Shown piece by piece: positions 1 through 12,797 of a stretch of DNA of 64,000 nucleotides; the stretch's first letter is position 1, and the number at the start of each line of letters is the position of its first letter. Source of the stretch: Rhytidiadelphus loreus (taxonomy: Eukaryota > Streptophyta > Bryopsida > Hypnales > Hylocomiaceae). The stretch covers positions 27,012,760 through 27,076,759 of the forward strand of contig OX344762.1 of NCBI GenBank assembly GCA_947034895.1. The letters are read 5' to 3'. A program made the translations under genes and the position numbers. Below the pieces are notes generated by a model that had not been told where the DNA came from, searched no databases, and was given only the letters and a program-made list of their open reading frames with translations.

Positions 1-245
1 TGTCCAATGGATGATAGAGAATCCTTCTAGTAGGATGGAAGGACAACTATTCATCCTTGGATGGATGACAAAGAATCCTTCTAGTAGGATGAAAGAGCGA
101 CAACTCATCTTTGAAATTTTGTTGTGAGAAAGGCAGGTCTTGTATAGTAGTTTGACTTCCAATGACTATTTTTGCAATTTTTTATACAAATGATTCACAC
201 GGTAATCAAAGGGATGATTTTCACGATGACATGTCTATCCTTTAA
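1..245. repeat. TTAA family A element, left end cut by window
   Basis: This stretch matches copies at 12178-12504, 13717-13936, 21721-21946 and 21943-22169: shared blocks are 'CAATGGATGA', 'AGAATC', 'GACTTCCAATGA' and 'GATTCACACGGTAAT'. The 'GGATGA...AATCCTTCTAGTAGGATG' part is present twice in a row here, so this copy carries an internal duplication. It ends in a TTAA at 242-245 that is also the first four bases of the next element. No ORF. The left end lies outside the window. Confidence 0.7.
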
Positions 246-1298
246 CCACTAAAGGCCCAAGGCCATTTTTCTATCAAAAAACACTCAAAATTGTCATTTC
301 TATTGCATTTGTCCAAAAAAACAATTTTTTTTTTTAACTAAACTATAGGATCTTGAACTTTACTTATTTGAGATCATGTGATAAAAAATTCATGAAGTTT
401 GACTGTAGAGATTGAGAGATATGAGCATTCAAAGTTGAAAAAATAATTTTTTTTAACACTATACCAGCGGGGTTTTTTTGGACATGTGTCCCTGTGTTGG
501 CTTCATTGTAGAGGCCAATTTTGGGAGGGATGAAACCAGAAAGGTCAGATTTCTGACAGTTGAGCGAAATTTCGCCCAAAAAAAAAACCCTGCACTATAC
601 TGCAATTTTAGATGACTTTGACCACTATTTGTGGAAAAAATTTGCACTATGAAATTTGAATTAAAAATTTATTGTGTTGAAGAATTGAGTTGGGAGTCTA
701 GGAAAAAAAATTCAAAAAATAAAAACTTGATTTCCATACTTCAAAAAATTGTCAAGTAGTAGTAAAATCAAGATTTTAAAGAAAAACTAAATTGTTAATA
801 GCTCTTAAATGGGATTGAAATACAATAATCCCAATGGTGAGATTGTTCTAGAAAGAAAATTTAACATTTTAAAAAAAAAAAGCTTGAAAAACTTGAAGAT
901 TGCATTCTGAAATGATTCCTGTAAATTATTTTTCAAGAAGATGCTTAGATTGCCCAAAAAATAAGATTGTTCATAACTTTCACATCACTAATCAAAATGG
1001 AATGATTCAAAGCTTCACATGAAGACAAAAATATGATCTACAAGGAAAAAATTGAAAAATATAATTTCAAGTTTTTTGTGGATTTATTTTTCTGCCCATT
1101 GAGTTAAAATTTGAGCTTTTTGTGGTATAATTTTTGCTTCCAATCACCGATTGAAATAAAAATTATATTCTCACGAAGCTTATCAATTTTTCAATCTTCA
1201 AAAAAAGGTTAAAAAAATCAGGATAAAATTTCAGCCTATAGGAACTTGCCCGAATTCCAAATTGTCCCCCAAGGGCACAATGGGACTTTAGAAGTTAA
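242..1298 (-). mobile_element. TTAA family B non-autonomous element, copy 1
   Basis: The left terminus TTAACCACTAAAGGCCC and the right terminus, read on the opposite strand as TTAACTTCTAAAGTCCC, form imperfect terminal inverted repeats, both at a TTAA. The inside resembles the reverse complement of the 12798-13491 element: a 'TTGCCCRAAAA...CATAACTTTC' block near 950-985 and a 'TTGTCCCCCAAGGG' block near 1262 match that copy inverted. About 1.06 kb, AT-rich, no transposase ORF, so it could only be moved in trans. Confidence 0.65.
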
Positions 1299-1420
1299 GA
1301 GTTGAAGGACACAACTCCCATGACCAAAGTAGTCACTAAAATATTTGGATTATTGGACTAATAGGTGCATTCTTTGTTTCTATAGTGAATAGTCAAATCA
1401 TCCTTCAGCCACTTTTCCAT
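1299..1420. repeat. Dispersed repeat C, copy 1
   Basis: A block of about 120 bp containing 'CATGACCAA.GTAGTCA', 'TATTGGAC' and 'GTGCATTCTTTGTTTCTATAG' recurs at about 57925-58050 in the same orientation. No coding content and no clear ends. From 1421 to about 1895 I see only AT-rich sequence. Confidence 0.6.
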
Positions 1421-1895
1421 ACACAATGGATAGGATTGGCAAAAAAATATTTCTAAAAGTTGAATGCTAAAATATTTCTAAAAGTACAGGCAAAAATTTA
1501 CTAGGATATTATATTTTCAAAAAAACTTACATAAAAAAAACTTAAATGTCCCTTATTAGGCATTTGCCAAATTATACTTGGCAACATAATTAATTATGTG
1601 GCATAGAACTACAACCTCAACTACCCTAACTAGGTAAAGTATTCATGGTCTTAGGTGCATTGTATTGTACAAGTATTAGAGTTATTCTAAATGTCATTAC
1701 CTTTTCACATGTGTTTCACTTTCACATCCTAAAACTGTATATCTGAAAATTCACCGTACTTCATCTAGCACTTGTTCTTTCATCATTGAGAAATGAGTGT
1801 CATTGATATTTCATTGGAGTAAATCAACCCTTAAAGTATAGACTCAAGTCAAGTGGGTTGGTTTTGAGAGAATCTGTACAATAGTGTTTCTTATT

Positions 1896-2340
1896 AAACT
1901 ACAAAACATTTGGGTAGCTTAGTAACAACAAAAATTTTATTTTTTTGTTTGGAATTTCACACAACATGTGGTCAAGGAGTAGCTTTAAGGGACAATTATT
2001 TTTGTAGCTTTTGACTACATGGTTAAAAAGTTGTTGTATGATATGTAGTTTTTTCCTCAATCTAGGTAGTCTACTCTAAAATAAAATTTGAAGTTCTTTA
2101 TTTTACTTGGTTTTCAATATTTTTGAAAAAAATAAAATCGTAAGATATAAATTGTTTATTACAACATTCCAATCATGTAAATTGGAGTTTTTCAATTCCA
2201 TAATCAAATTCTTAACAATTTAGTTTTTTAATTTTTTCTCTACTTCTTTCTACATACTATTTCATGAAGTTGTAGGATCTACACATTTTTGGATAAAATG
2301 TTTGAAAGATGGAATTAAACCATTTGGGAAGAGTTGAAAA
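1896..2340 (+). repeat. Family B fragment
   Basis: The blocks 'CACAACATGTG', 'CAAGGAGTAGCTTTAAGG', 'TTTTGACTA' and 'TTTTTGAAAAAAATAAAATC' occur in the same order as in the 39475-40350 element. Clear TTAA ends are not visible, so this is a truncated or decayed member. Confidence 0.55.
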
Positions 2341-3276
2341 TACTTCTTTATGAAATTTAGGCATCATGATCTTGCAATTGGTAAGGTCTTTTATTCTGAA
2401 ATTTTAGGAGGGTGTACTCTAACATCTTAATTAAAAGATCCCACGGTTGGATTTGTTAAAAAATAAATATTGATGAAGATTTTAGGCTTGCTTTAGAGAC
2501 TGATTTTGGACTTTTAAACATGAAGGAACTTTAGAGGTTAAAAAACAAATGACAAGACACGTCTTTTTGTTAAACCAAAAGTTTTTGGAAAAATAATGAA
2601 TGGAATTAATAACGTATATGATATGGTGGAAGGAGATGAAAGGAAAAAACTCTTCAACTCCTTTGGTTATACGTACAATGTTGTCATATGCAATATTCCA
2701 CTGTAAATTATTCAAAAAACTATTTTATCTATTTTATGAGATGATATGCAAACAACTTAATAATCTAGTGAAACTCTCATGATGAGGTAAAGTGCATTGA
2801 AAGTATTGATTTCATATAATTAATGTGAAGCTCACAAAAAATATTAGTTCTAACTTTTGATATTACAGCTTAGAATTGTCTTATTTACATTTAGGTGAAA
2901 TTTGTTTGATGTTTGTAACTATACATATATAGCTAGAAAATCAATCAAAATCTTGAAGATGATAAATCACATGATATCTACCTCAAAAAATTTCACATGA
3001 TATCTTAGACTTTTCAAAAAAGTTCTTACAAGATATATAAGTAATTTTTCAATTGATATGGCATTTAACATAAGATATTTAATTGAAAAATATAAATTAC
3101 AAAATATAAATATTTTTTGTCAATTATTTTGTTAAATAAAGTAAAACAAAGTTTTCAGCCAATTATATTGTGAATGATTTGATAGAAGATTGATTGATAG
3201 TAGAGTCTAAATCAAACACTACATTTTTGAGAATTCAAGACATTATTGGATTGCACTTGGTATTTAGTACCTTACA
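2341..3276. other. AT-rich spacer upstream of charged-protein ORF
   Basis: No recognisable gene, RNA or repeat boundary. A few short ORFs occur by chance on both strands. Just before the ATG at 3277, the sequence 'TTGGTATTTAGTACC' loosely recalls a plant retrotransposon primer-binding site, but no flanking LTR was seen. Confidence 0.5.
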
Positions 3277-4293
3277 ATGGATCCAATGGAAAGGAATCTA
3301 AAACGGTTTGAAAGTATTCAACCAATCATTCCTCTCGAAGTCTTGGAAGAACAAAAGAAATACAATGAAGACAAAATTGCTCGATTAGCTCATGAAGCTA
3401 TCTTTTATGAAAAAGAAAGAAGAGAAGAGCGTCGCTATGACAAGAGGTGGAGAAGTGAGAAGGCTACGGAAAAGAGGAGGGATCGAGAAAAAGGTAGAGC
3501 TAGAGAGAGACGTAGAGAACGAGCCTTGCAACGTGAAAAAATGCGAGATGTTGAAAGATACAGAGAGGAGGAAGTAGCATTCACTCTAGAAAGACAACGA
3601 GGTCGAGATCTACAAAGAGGTAGAAATGTTGAAAGAGAACAAGAGAGATCACTAGAGAGAGCACATGAACGAGAGTTAGAAAAAAAGAGGAATCGAATAC
3701 GGGATGAATACGGAGCGGATGACTTAGAAAGGGCAGAAACTAGAAAGCGGTGGCGACTTGCTGAACGAAGGCGAGAAAAAGAGCGAGAACGAATACGACA
3801 AGAAGAACGAAGAATAGAATTGGAAGAAAAAAGAAAGTGGAATATGGAGAGGCAACAAGATAAAGATCGAAAATCTCAAATGTATAGAGAGCGAGAGAAA
3901 GATAGAGCAGATGAACGAGCCGATTTGCAACTTCAAGGAGAAGAAAATTGGAATGAGGGGAGACGAGAAAGACTTCGAGCTAAAGAACATGAAGCAGATT
4001 GTTATAGTCAACGGAAATTAGATGTGCAACATGGACATGAGACATGGAAATATCACAAACGAATATATGAAAAAGATAAAGCTGAGTACAAATCAAATTT
4101 TGCATTAGCTACATTGAAGATGAAGAATAGGAGACTTAGAGACCAAACATGGAATGATGAATGTACAGATAGAAGAGATTGGAAAAAAGAAAAAGAACGT
4201 GACAAATTGAATCGTGAAGAATGGCAAGCACGTCTAAAAAGAATGTTCTTTAGGTTTAAAAATCCTTGGTATAATAACAAATTCTTCAAATGA
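3277..4293 (+). CDS. Arg/Glu-rich charged helical protein, unknown function
   Basis: This is an uninterrupted 338-residue ORF in an AT-rich spacer where ORFs are otherwise under 100 codons. The first 45 residues are moderately mixed (MDPMERNLKRFESIQPIIPL). From about residue 46 to 320 the protein is almost only R, E, K, D and Q, with many 'RERE', 'EKER' and 'ERRR' runs, as in long single alpha-helices or coiled coils. It ends in an aromatic/basic tail (FRFKNPWYNNKFFK). No Cys/His cluster, signal peptide or membrane segment. I do not recognise a family. It could be a lineage-specific nuclear or splicing-associated charged protein, or a remnant of a mobile element. The ATG was chosen because it opens the frame after an AT-rich leader; no splice sites are needed. 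Confidence 0.5.
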   Translation: MDPMERNLKRFESIQPIIPLEVLEEQKKYNEDKIARLAHEAIFYEKERREERRYDKRWRSEKATEKRRDREKGRARERRRERALQREKMRDVERYREEEVAFTLERQRGRDLQRGRNVEREQERSLERAHERELEKKRNRIRDEYGADDLERAETRKRWRLAERRREKERERIRQEERRIELEEKRKWNMERQQDKDRKSQMYREREKDRADERADLQLQGEENWNEGRRERLRAKEHEADCYSQRKLDVQHGHETWKYHKRIYEKDKAEYKSNFALATLKMKNRRLRDQTWNDECTDRRDWKKEKERDKLNREEWQARLKRMFFRFKNPWYNNKFFK

Positions 4294-7200
4294 TTTTATT
4301 TTTATTTTGAAATTTTGACACTTATTCATTCAAAATTGAAAAAATGATACAAATTTTGTTTCTCACTAAATTTCTAAATTTACATAGCAAATTTCCATAA
4401 ATTCTAAAATACCTCAAATCTTATTAATCTCTAAAATTTCTCTAAATAATATAGCCCCCAAATGCAAAAAAAAATGATCATTTGGGGGTCAAATTCTTAG
4501 ATGGAAAAAAATGTAAAAATAAAATTGTAACCATAGCATTTTAATCCTACTTTCATGTCAAATATGTAAAAAAGGTTAAGGTTCAATTTAATGTTTTGGC
4601 CATTTGTGAGCCCTAAGTGCTTAAAGTATAAATAATCTTCTTTTATTGCATTTATGCAAGTGTATCTTAACTTCAAAATTCAATGAAAATAGAAAATGTG
4701 GAATTTAAATTGCATTGCATAGTATGATGTTCATACTTGGGTTGAGGACTTGTATACTAAAATATAAAATTGTAATCCTCTTTGGAAAAAAATTTTACAC
4801 CTTGTATTACCTTCATCTTCTTGTGAAGAAGAAAATGGAAGAAACATTAACAAATTTGCCATGTTCTTTAAATGGCTTGTTTTACTATCAAAACCATAGA
4901 TTTCTATATTTAACTCTTGTGAAGTGGAAAGAAAAAAATCAAAAATTAAAAAAATTGCAATTTAATGAAGAAAATAGATTTTTTTTAAATTGTTGTGGTC
5001 AAGTGGATTGAACTTAATGGCCCTCTAATTTCAATAGAATGCCAAGTGACAATCCTTCTCTATTCCATTCACAATCTTAAAAAGTCAAAATTCAAACCCA
5101 AGTAGTTGACAAAACCTATAAAAACTCAATTAGATTTTAAGGAATTTTAGGGATGAATGTAATATTTTATGTTTCAATGAATTAGGTATGCATATAAATA
5201 TTTATAGCTATAGACAAAAATACATGCTAAATAACTCCAACTTCAATAATTACAAGGTAGTGTGAATGATTTTGTGAAAAAATTATTATGCATAACAAAT
5301 AAATTCTATCCAATCATTTTTTTTCATTTGTAATTTTATTAAAAATTAATGTACATTTTAGTATCTCATCATTATATCAAATGGATTTTCAAAAAAATAC
5401 TAAAATATTCTAACAACAAAAAATAAAAAATAATTTAATTATTATAAATAGTTTAATTCAATTATAGAATAAATTCCTTCAAAAATTATGCAATAGGAAA
5501 AGAAAAAGAAAACTTTAGTAAAACCTTTACATTTGAAATTCTTGGAAAAATCTACATGTGAAATCATTAATAGTTAATTCAGTATTAAAAATAATACAAA
5601 GTATTTATTTATTTAATTAGTTCTTGATTTCAAGTTGTCCAATTTAATCTCCATATTTTAAAGCCTCAAAAATTTCTTTATATATTTTGGTATAGGCCCA
5701 ATGATGTTAGATTAGTAAATTTTTGTTTATAATTTAATTTTAATGTAGTTGCTATAATTTATACTAACACATTATTGATGGTCAATTTGGAGTAATATAA
5801 AATCATAAAAAATATTATATCTATTCTCAATCATCCAAAGAAATGCTTTAATTCTAGAAAAATCATTGTTCAATTTGATAAAATTGAGATAAATAATAGA
5901 ATTTAGACATCAAATCCTCATTTTTTTCAAGTTTCCTCATATAAACTCATTTAGAATCTTGCATAATAATTATGACACATTGAAGTTATATTGTTGAAGA
6001 AATAATAGACAAAAGTTGCTTTTAAACATTCTTGGATATGCTTCATCCAAATTTTGTAGCTCAAGTAGTACTTAAATTCTTGAAAACATTCATAATCTAC
6101 CTTGTGGATGCAAACTTTCTCAAAGAAGACTTCCTCCATTCCATTATATTAGTCTTTTTTGCTTTTTTTATTTGTCATAAATTACTAAATTACATTATGA
6201 TAGCTTACTAAAAACTTGGTTAGAAAATAAATAATCAAAAAGTTGTCTATATTTTTAGAAAATGATTGACCTAGTTTGTTCAAAGTACATATATTAAGGG
6301 ATTGCCTAATTCATAGAAATTTAACGAACATGTACTGAAATCTAATAATTTAGAATTTGAGTATTGTTCTAAAGTTGACACAAGTAATAGTAACTATATA
6401 TTAGCATTTCAAATTTTGCTAACAAGCATAAGTCAAAAAATATAGAAGTCAAGACAAGGTTTTAGATAAATGCAACTACTTTAGATGAAAGTATCAACAA
6501 CCATCCAAAAATTGTAAAAACAATTTGGATGAATGACTAACTTATTTTAATTTAAACCTAATTATATATATAAACCTAATTTATATATTTTTGTAACACC
6601 TAATTATTTTTTTCACTTTCATTAATTATTAAATAGAAAATTGCCTAAGCTACTAGAAGCTATGGTACTTCAAATTCTAACTCAAGGATTGAAGATGATT
6701 TTTTATTTATTTTGATGTTAACTAATGAAACAATGCACAATAATTCTAGTTCATTATGCATGTTACAAATATAAAATAATTCTAAAAATTGAAATTTCTT
6801 GGGTGAAAGGTCAAAAGACATTGAACTTTTCATTGAATCTATTGAATTCCAAGTTATTCTTGTATAGATCTAATTACACAAAGAGGGCAATTTAGTTGCA
6901 TACAAAGTCTTCTTTCTCTATAAAGCCTATCCTTATTTATGTTTTGGTATTTTATATCTATTGCAACTTCCTACTTTCTAATCGGCTTTCTTTGATTGCA
7001 ATTAATAGCCACATGCATTTGTTTTGCACTTGAGAGGACACATTGCATATTTATTCAATATAATCATCTAATCATAATGTGCATTAAAAAATTGTTACCA
7101 AATCCTTAACTCCTAAATGCCTACAACACCAAATTCTAGTGTTGACAATATTTTGAAGTTAAATAAAACCTAACCAATTCACTATTTTTAATAGTTTATA

Positions 7201-7688
7201 TTTTTGAAAAAAACTTTTTGAAGTCTAATTTTAGCATAAAAATTTTGAATTTAATAATTAATCATTATGATTTTTCTATTTAAGATTTTGTACAAGGGTG
7301 TCTATTGCAAATCTTGATTTTCAAGTGTTGAAGACTCTTCGAAATGAGCCTCAATACACCAGGTCTTGGAGGAAAAATCACATTATAAATTAATTTAAAA
7401 AATTGTATAGTATATTTTGAAAAGCTCTAAATTGATTGAAGTTATGCATGTTATTCCCTTTAAAGGTCATTTTTTTTTGGTGATCAATTCTTTATCTTTG
7501 ATGTTTAAAAAAAGACTTCAAATCTTCAAATCACTTTCACAATTTTAACACCCTCATGATCAAACATTATGATCTTTCAAACTATAAGTGATATTGTTGT
7601 GATTTCTTTTTCCAAGTGATAGTTAACATGTCTATTTAAAATTTTTACAGTTATAATAAAATAATATCGAAAAACCCATGTTGATTTT
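4294..7688. other. AT-rich spacer, nothing recognised
   Basis: About 3.4 kb of low-GC DNA with homopolymer runs. The short ORFs at 4715-5011 (+) and 5951-6139 (-) have the composition of the surrounding DNA and match nothing I know. No RNA gene or clear inverted repeat was seen. The base composition becomes noticeably less AT-rich from about 7690. Confidence 0.5.
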
Positions 7689-8220
7689 TTGTTCAATTTA
7701 GAGCAAATTCCAAGAAGCTTAGAGAAGGCCTTGGGCATTGAGGGCAAATGCTTCGATTTGGGGACTTTGGGAACACATGTGAACGCGGGAACTAGTTACC
7801 GTCCAAGCCCAAATCGAATTGCGGTGTGTAGGGAACTTTCTTTGAACTACTGTAATGTAGTTCGCCTTGCTCCACACGTCTGACCATAGGTCGCCACCTC
7901 TAAACCACGGGTCTTTGAATCCTATCTCCAGTCGCCGCCCCTCGGTCGGAAACCGTCAAGCTTCACTGCGTTGCCAATTGGCAGCTATGGCGGTGGGACC
8001 TCCGCCTTGCTTCCCTCATCGCACATCAGATTGGCCAAATCGACTCCTTCGACTCTGAACTTCCAATTCCAAGAGCGGCGGGGCAAATCCAGAGTGCACC
8101 AAGAATTTCATAAATTCTCATTGTGAATCCAGGCAATCTGTGGCTACCGAGTTTGTGTTTTGCAGAGAAAAATCGCGTTGATTCTCGGAGGACAACGACG
8201 AGCACAAGGCGTGTGTAACC
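7689..8220 (+). promoter_or_regulatory. Promoter and 5' leader of the VIPP1-like gene
   Basis: Composition shifts sharply to moderate GC at about 7690 and stays so into the coding region, as expected for promoter plus 5' untranslated region. Short ORFs here are small and unrelated to known proteins. No TATA box or defined element can be assigned with confidence. Confidence 0.45.
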
Positions 8221-11200
8221 ATGGCTACAGCAGTTGTAGTAATCCAGCCTCTGGGCTTGTCGAATCTGTCGCTTGGAAGCGCATGCCGGGTGTCTGTGAA
8301 ACCTAACCATCTTGCCTCCCAGCTCACCTCAAGAACATCGTCGTCACTCTCAATTGGTAGCGGCTTTAGAGTCGGACAACCGTTGGGACTAGTTGGTGCT
8401 GTTAGACACGGTGAGAATTGCTTTAGTGCGATTAGAATTTCTTTTTGTTCCTATGAAGTCTTCTTGCAAGAACAGAGGCTTCGAAATGCGTATGGGAGTG
8501 TTCAAATCTCTTTCTAAACTATGGCTGGCTGATTGCGCCCATTTAAGTAAATGTTGCACTGAATTCTGTTTGATTTTTTCTTACAAGGTTAAGTGGCTTG
8601 TTGCATTTGCAGAATATGGATATCATGAGCTGGTAGCGAGCGTTGGAGCGCATTCTGGGAATGGGGGATCTGCTGGGGGAGCGTTAGCGTCTGAGATGAA
8701 CGTCTTTGCTCGAATTGCTCGAATAGTCAGGGTATGTTGCAATTCATCATGTTCTTAGTGACTTGTTTTGCATTTGCCTTTCAGTTAGTTAGCTATGTTA
8801 GTTAGCGTTGCTCAAATTTGGATGACGATGGTGCGTCATTTACTGAGGATTTTTTGGCATTTAGCTGGGGCTGAAAAATTAGCTCATTAGTCCCATTTTG
8901 GATCACTGGCTCCGTCAGTGCCTACGAAGAGCGAAGTGTCCCTGGAGGTTCTCATAATAATAGTAATTATCTAATCGTTGTTTGTACAGTCATATGTAGA
9001 GCAATTTGTAGGCTCAGGGGAAGATCCTGAAAGGATAATTGATCAAGCTGTTGAGGAAATGAATACCGACCTCGTCAAGCTGAGACAGACAGCTGCTCAG
9101 GTAACTCATAATCCCAATACTTCTTGATTCTCATCGCTGTTTCTTTGTAATGGACTTCCGATCCTTGAAGTTGGATGATATCTAATTTGACTCCGAACTC
9201 AAATGAAACCGATTTTGAGTTTCATCCTCTGTTGGACTCAATCTTCCTTTTTTGGTTCACAAGACAGATTTGGAAAGTCTCTTGTAACTTTGTAGAGGTC
9301 CAAAATCGAGTATATGCTTGGTGGGATATATTCTGCTTTGTTTACTAATCAACCTTGGAAGTTGAAAGAACTCGTAATCAACATTGGTCGTTAATATCTC
9401 TTCATTATATTCCTCGTATTTCATACCTCTAACTTCTGAATTGCTTTAAAAAATTGAGTTTGTAATCTAAATTTAATGAGCAGATCTAGAAGTGTAGCAC
9501 AGAAATTATCAAATACACTTATTTCTAGATGAAATAGGAATAGGTTATGTCCATCATGTCGGATGATTCTGTGTGCCTGCAGTAAGATTTTCATTTATGT
9601 GTTTTTTATTTTTATGTTTGTGTATTGGTTCGGTCTGTTCAGGTTGTGGCAGCAAAGCGAATCTTAGAGAACAAGTACATTACAGCCCAACAGGCCAGCG
9701 ATGAGTGGTGAGTTCACTATGTCTACCTTGTTTTATATTGAATCAGGTTTTGATGTAGAAACTGCATCTTTTTGTTCCTTTTTAGATTGCTAGAAAATGA
9801 CGGTGGTGAGTTCGCAGGTATAAACGGGCGGCAAGAGCATTGGAAAGAGGGGATGAAGCATTAGCCAAGGAAGCATTGAAACGCCGGAAAGCTTTTTCAG
9901 TATGTCAGCTTCTATCAGTTTGTTTGTTTTCTTCTTAGATATATAGGATTGGTGCTCTTAAAATTGCTTCATATTCGATAAATAGAGTTAGTTTATTTGT
10001 CAATCTTTAACCTCGTGTATTGCAATGTCCTTTTCTCCACGCAGGACAATGCGAAATCATTGAAATCACAGCTGGATCAGCAAGTTTCGGTGTCAGATCG
10101 CATATTGTCCAGCACTCGCATTCTGGAAAGTAAAATGTACGAGGCACGGAATAAGGACCTGTTGAAGGCTAGAGCACAAAGTGCCAAAACTTCAAAAGAA
10201 GTAAATGAGGTGTTAGGTTCGGTGGACGCCACTAGTGCGCTCTCAGCTTACAAACGCATGGAAGAGAAAGGTACTAATCACAGTTTTTTTGTGAACCATA
10301 TTGAACTTGAACACTCATTAATGTGAATCATATTGAATGTAAAATATCATTAATAGCAATTTGGAAATGTGTGTGAATTATATTGATTAATTGATTATAT
10401 TATTAACTTTTTAAGTGACTAAAGTGACTAAAAAGTATCTGCTTCCATAGGAGTTGAAATGAATTACTTAGGAAGCTTCAAGAAAGCTTCAAGAAAGGTA
10501 GTAAAATTTACCAATAGAAATATATTTAGATAGTTACTGTAAACAACTATTAGGTTCCTATTTTTAGCTTGAGCACTTGGGGGTTAACGCCTCTGTTGAG
10601 TCTTTTTTATATGCACGTGAAAGAAGTGCTTTGCCCTGTTCCATGACATTGCATTGTAATGGTTGATGTGACAGTGGAGAGACTAGAGGCAGAGGCAGAT
10701 GCTGTAACTCAAATGGCATCTGATGATCTTGGAACTAAGGTATATGTCTCGTGCATTCGTTTGTGCCAATGAAGCAGAGCTGTGATTTTGGGGAGATATA
10801 TAGTGCTGTGGAGGAATCTACAAGAGCCACATTTGTCGTTATCAAATCTTCATAACTATTTATGAATTCTCTTGTAGTATTAAAGTGGGAGGTTTTAGAT
10901 CACTTTAATTCTCATCAAACAGTTTCCAAGTAAAGATGATAGACATTCAGCCAAGTCATGCTTACACTGCGTGCTAATTATTCTAACTAAGTGTTTGATA
11001 GATGAGTTGTTGGTAACTAGGGTCAGTAAAATATGGACCAGGGTCCCTATCGCTTGTAGTATCTTCTACAATATGAAACAAGCTTGCCTGTCTTTATTTT
11101 TTCCAATTTTTATGATAGCTCTTCATGATAGTTTTGCTTCGCTTACTATCAATCTAATCTGATGAATGACCTGTGATGGGATCTAGTTTGCGCAATTGGA

Positions 11201-11728
11201 ATTGGACGTTGACGTGGATGATGATCTGAAGTCACTTAAGAAGGACTTGCTTGGATCGTCGAGCACCACTTCACAGGTATGTTTTTCATCTTCATTGAGA
11301 GCTGTGAACTGCTTGTGTGATCATGAATTCAGCTAGTTGGAGGTTTCGAGATGGACATGCCATCTTCAGTTTACTTTGTAGGAGAAACAAGCCCATAGTG
11401 ACTGTATAACTTCTGAGTTTTCCATGTCAGTTCTAGGAAGGGGTTTCATATAGTGTTTTTTAAAAATCCGTTGAATGTTGTTTCTACTTCTCCAAAATCT
11501 GGAATTTATTCTTGAGAACGCATCCCAAGAATTGCAATTCTTTGTGGCCATATCCAAAACTAGTTGAGGTACTTGTCATAAGTCACCACTGCATGATGGG
11601 GATCGTTTGTGTTTACTGATTTCCTTTGCTTTGTTATAATGCAGTTAAGAGGGGAGCTTCCACCATGGGAGCGGGAAGCTATCAGAGCAGAGAGGTCACG
11701 AGAGCCTGAAAGTTACAGGCAATTTTAA
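8221..11728 (+). CDS. VIPP1: VIPP1/PspA family plastid membrane protein (IM30)
   Basis: Nine exons join in frame to 343 residues: 8221-8410, 8613-8731, 8990-9100, 9643-9707, 9818-9899, 10045-10270, 10675-10739, 11187-11276, 11645-11728, all with GT-AG introns. Residues 1 to about 65 are Ser/Thr/Val rich and poor in acids, like a chloroplast transit peptide. Then follow the amphipathic first helix ([15 protein letters not shown]) and the PspA helical hairpin, with the conserved stretches [50 protein letters not shown] and [11 protein letters not shown]. In this family ESCRT-III-like helices polymerise on membranes and maintain thylakoids. The C-terminal tail ([18 protein letters not shown]...) lacks the usual conserved acidic last helix, so this may be a divergent paralogue or splice form. 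I am sure of the family, less sure of the last exon. Confidence 0.92.
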
Positions 11729-12177
11729 TTGGAGTTAACGTAAACAAGGCATCAAGGATAAGGCTTCCTATCTAGGTCCTTGTGGCTTAGCTAGTAGTAC
11801 AACCCTCCAATAGACTCTTTATTCTTCTTCTACTCAATTGAGCTCAAAACTGAATATGAATCCCAGTTTGCAGCATCTCATTTCAAGTTTGCTGTTGTAT
11901 GCTACTTTGAGGAAGCTGCAGCCTACAGGGTAAACCTCTGTGTACCGTAAACCAACTTTGTAAAGATTTTTGGAGTGCACGTTTTTTCAAGTACTGTCTG
12001 TTTGTTGTGTTGGCAAAGCCAATGAATGCTCCAAATTAACGTAACTATTCTCATGTATTTTACTTTGTAATACGGTATTCAATAGTGGAGTGAAATATAT
12101 GCTTATTTCACAAAATAAACAAATAAACAAATAAACAAGTGCTACACATGTCAATCTATAGTCATTAGTGTTGCCAG
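11729..12177 (+). other. 3' flank of the VIPP1-like gene
   Basis: Probable 3' untranslated region and downstream sequence. It includes an (AAATAAAC)-type microsatellite near 12110-12140 ('AAATAAACAAATAAACAA'). No gene. Confidence 0.5.
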
Positions 12178-12504
12178 TTTACCCTTAAATGCCTCGATCC
12201 TTTTTTGAATTTTGGCACATTTTTGCTTATACCTTTGTATAGAAATATCATTTATAGCAATTTATGAAATTGATCATTCACCCATAAATGACGTAGAGGA
12301 CATTTTTGGTTGATGAATGACAAAGAATCTCTCTTTGTAGGATAGGAATGCAACTATTCATTTTCCAAAATTTGTGTGGAAAGGGAAGATCATCTACATT
12401 AGTTTGTCTTCCAATGAGTATTTTTTCAATTTTTTTAAGCCAACAATTCACATGGTGACAAAACAAATGATTTCCACAGTGAATGGCCCGGCGTTCAAGG
12501 GTTA
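12178..12504 (+). mobile_element. TTAA family A element
   Basis: It begins TTTACCCTTAAATG and ends CGTTCAAGGGTTA, which read inward as related inverted termini. The internal blocks 'GACAAAGAATCTCTC', 'GCAACTATTCAT', 'CTTCCAATGAGTA' and 'CAATTCACACGGTGA' match the 21721-21946 copy. About 327 bp, longer than the 226 bp members, no ORF. Confidence 0.65.
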
Positions 12505-12797
12505 CGGAAGGTTGTGTTTTCAACATTCAAGTATTACATTGAATGAATGAGAAGTTAGTTGGACTAACTGAAACAATGTCTACAAACCCTCCATTCATTG
12601 TCCAAAATATGGATGTTGGAGCCTTTAAAGGTAAATCAACACATCATTTCTTACAATCCCTTCTTCCTTATGTCACATGCTTTTGAGTTTTGGAAGCAAA
12701 ACTAAAGATGACACTCTAGAGCTACCTTTTGCACAAAAAATGAGTCTGAACCCCACTTGTTTCTTTATAGGCAAAAAAACCTATGTTGGCTTTCACC

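Noticed and set aside
3240..3276. Retrotransposon primer-binding-site-like sequence before the charged ORF
   Set aside because: Only partial match to the usual tRNA-Met complement and no LTR pair, reverse transcriptase or integrase nearby.
3724..4011. Ser/Phe-rich minus-strand ORF opposite the charged-protein ORF
   Set aside because: Complement of Arg/Glu/Lys codons naturally gives Ser/Phe/Leu; it is short and shadow-like.
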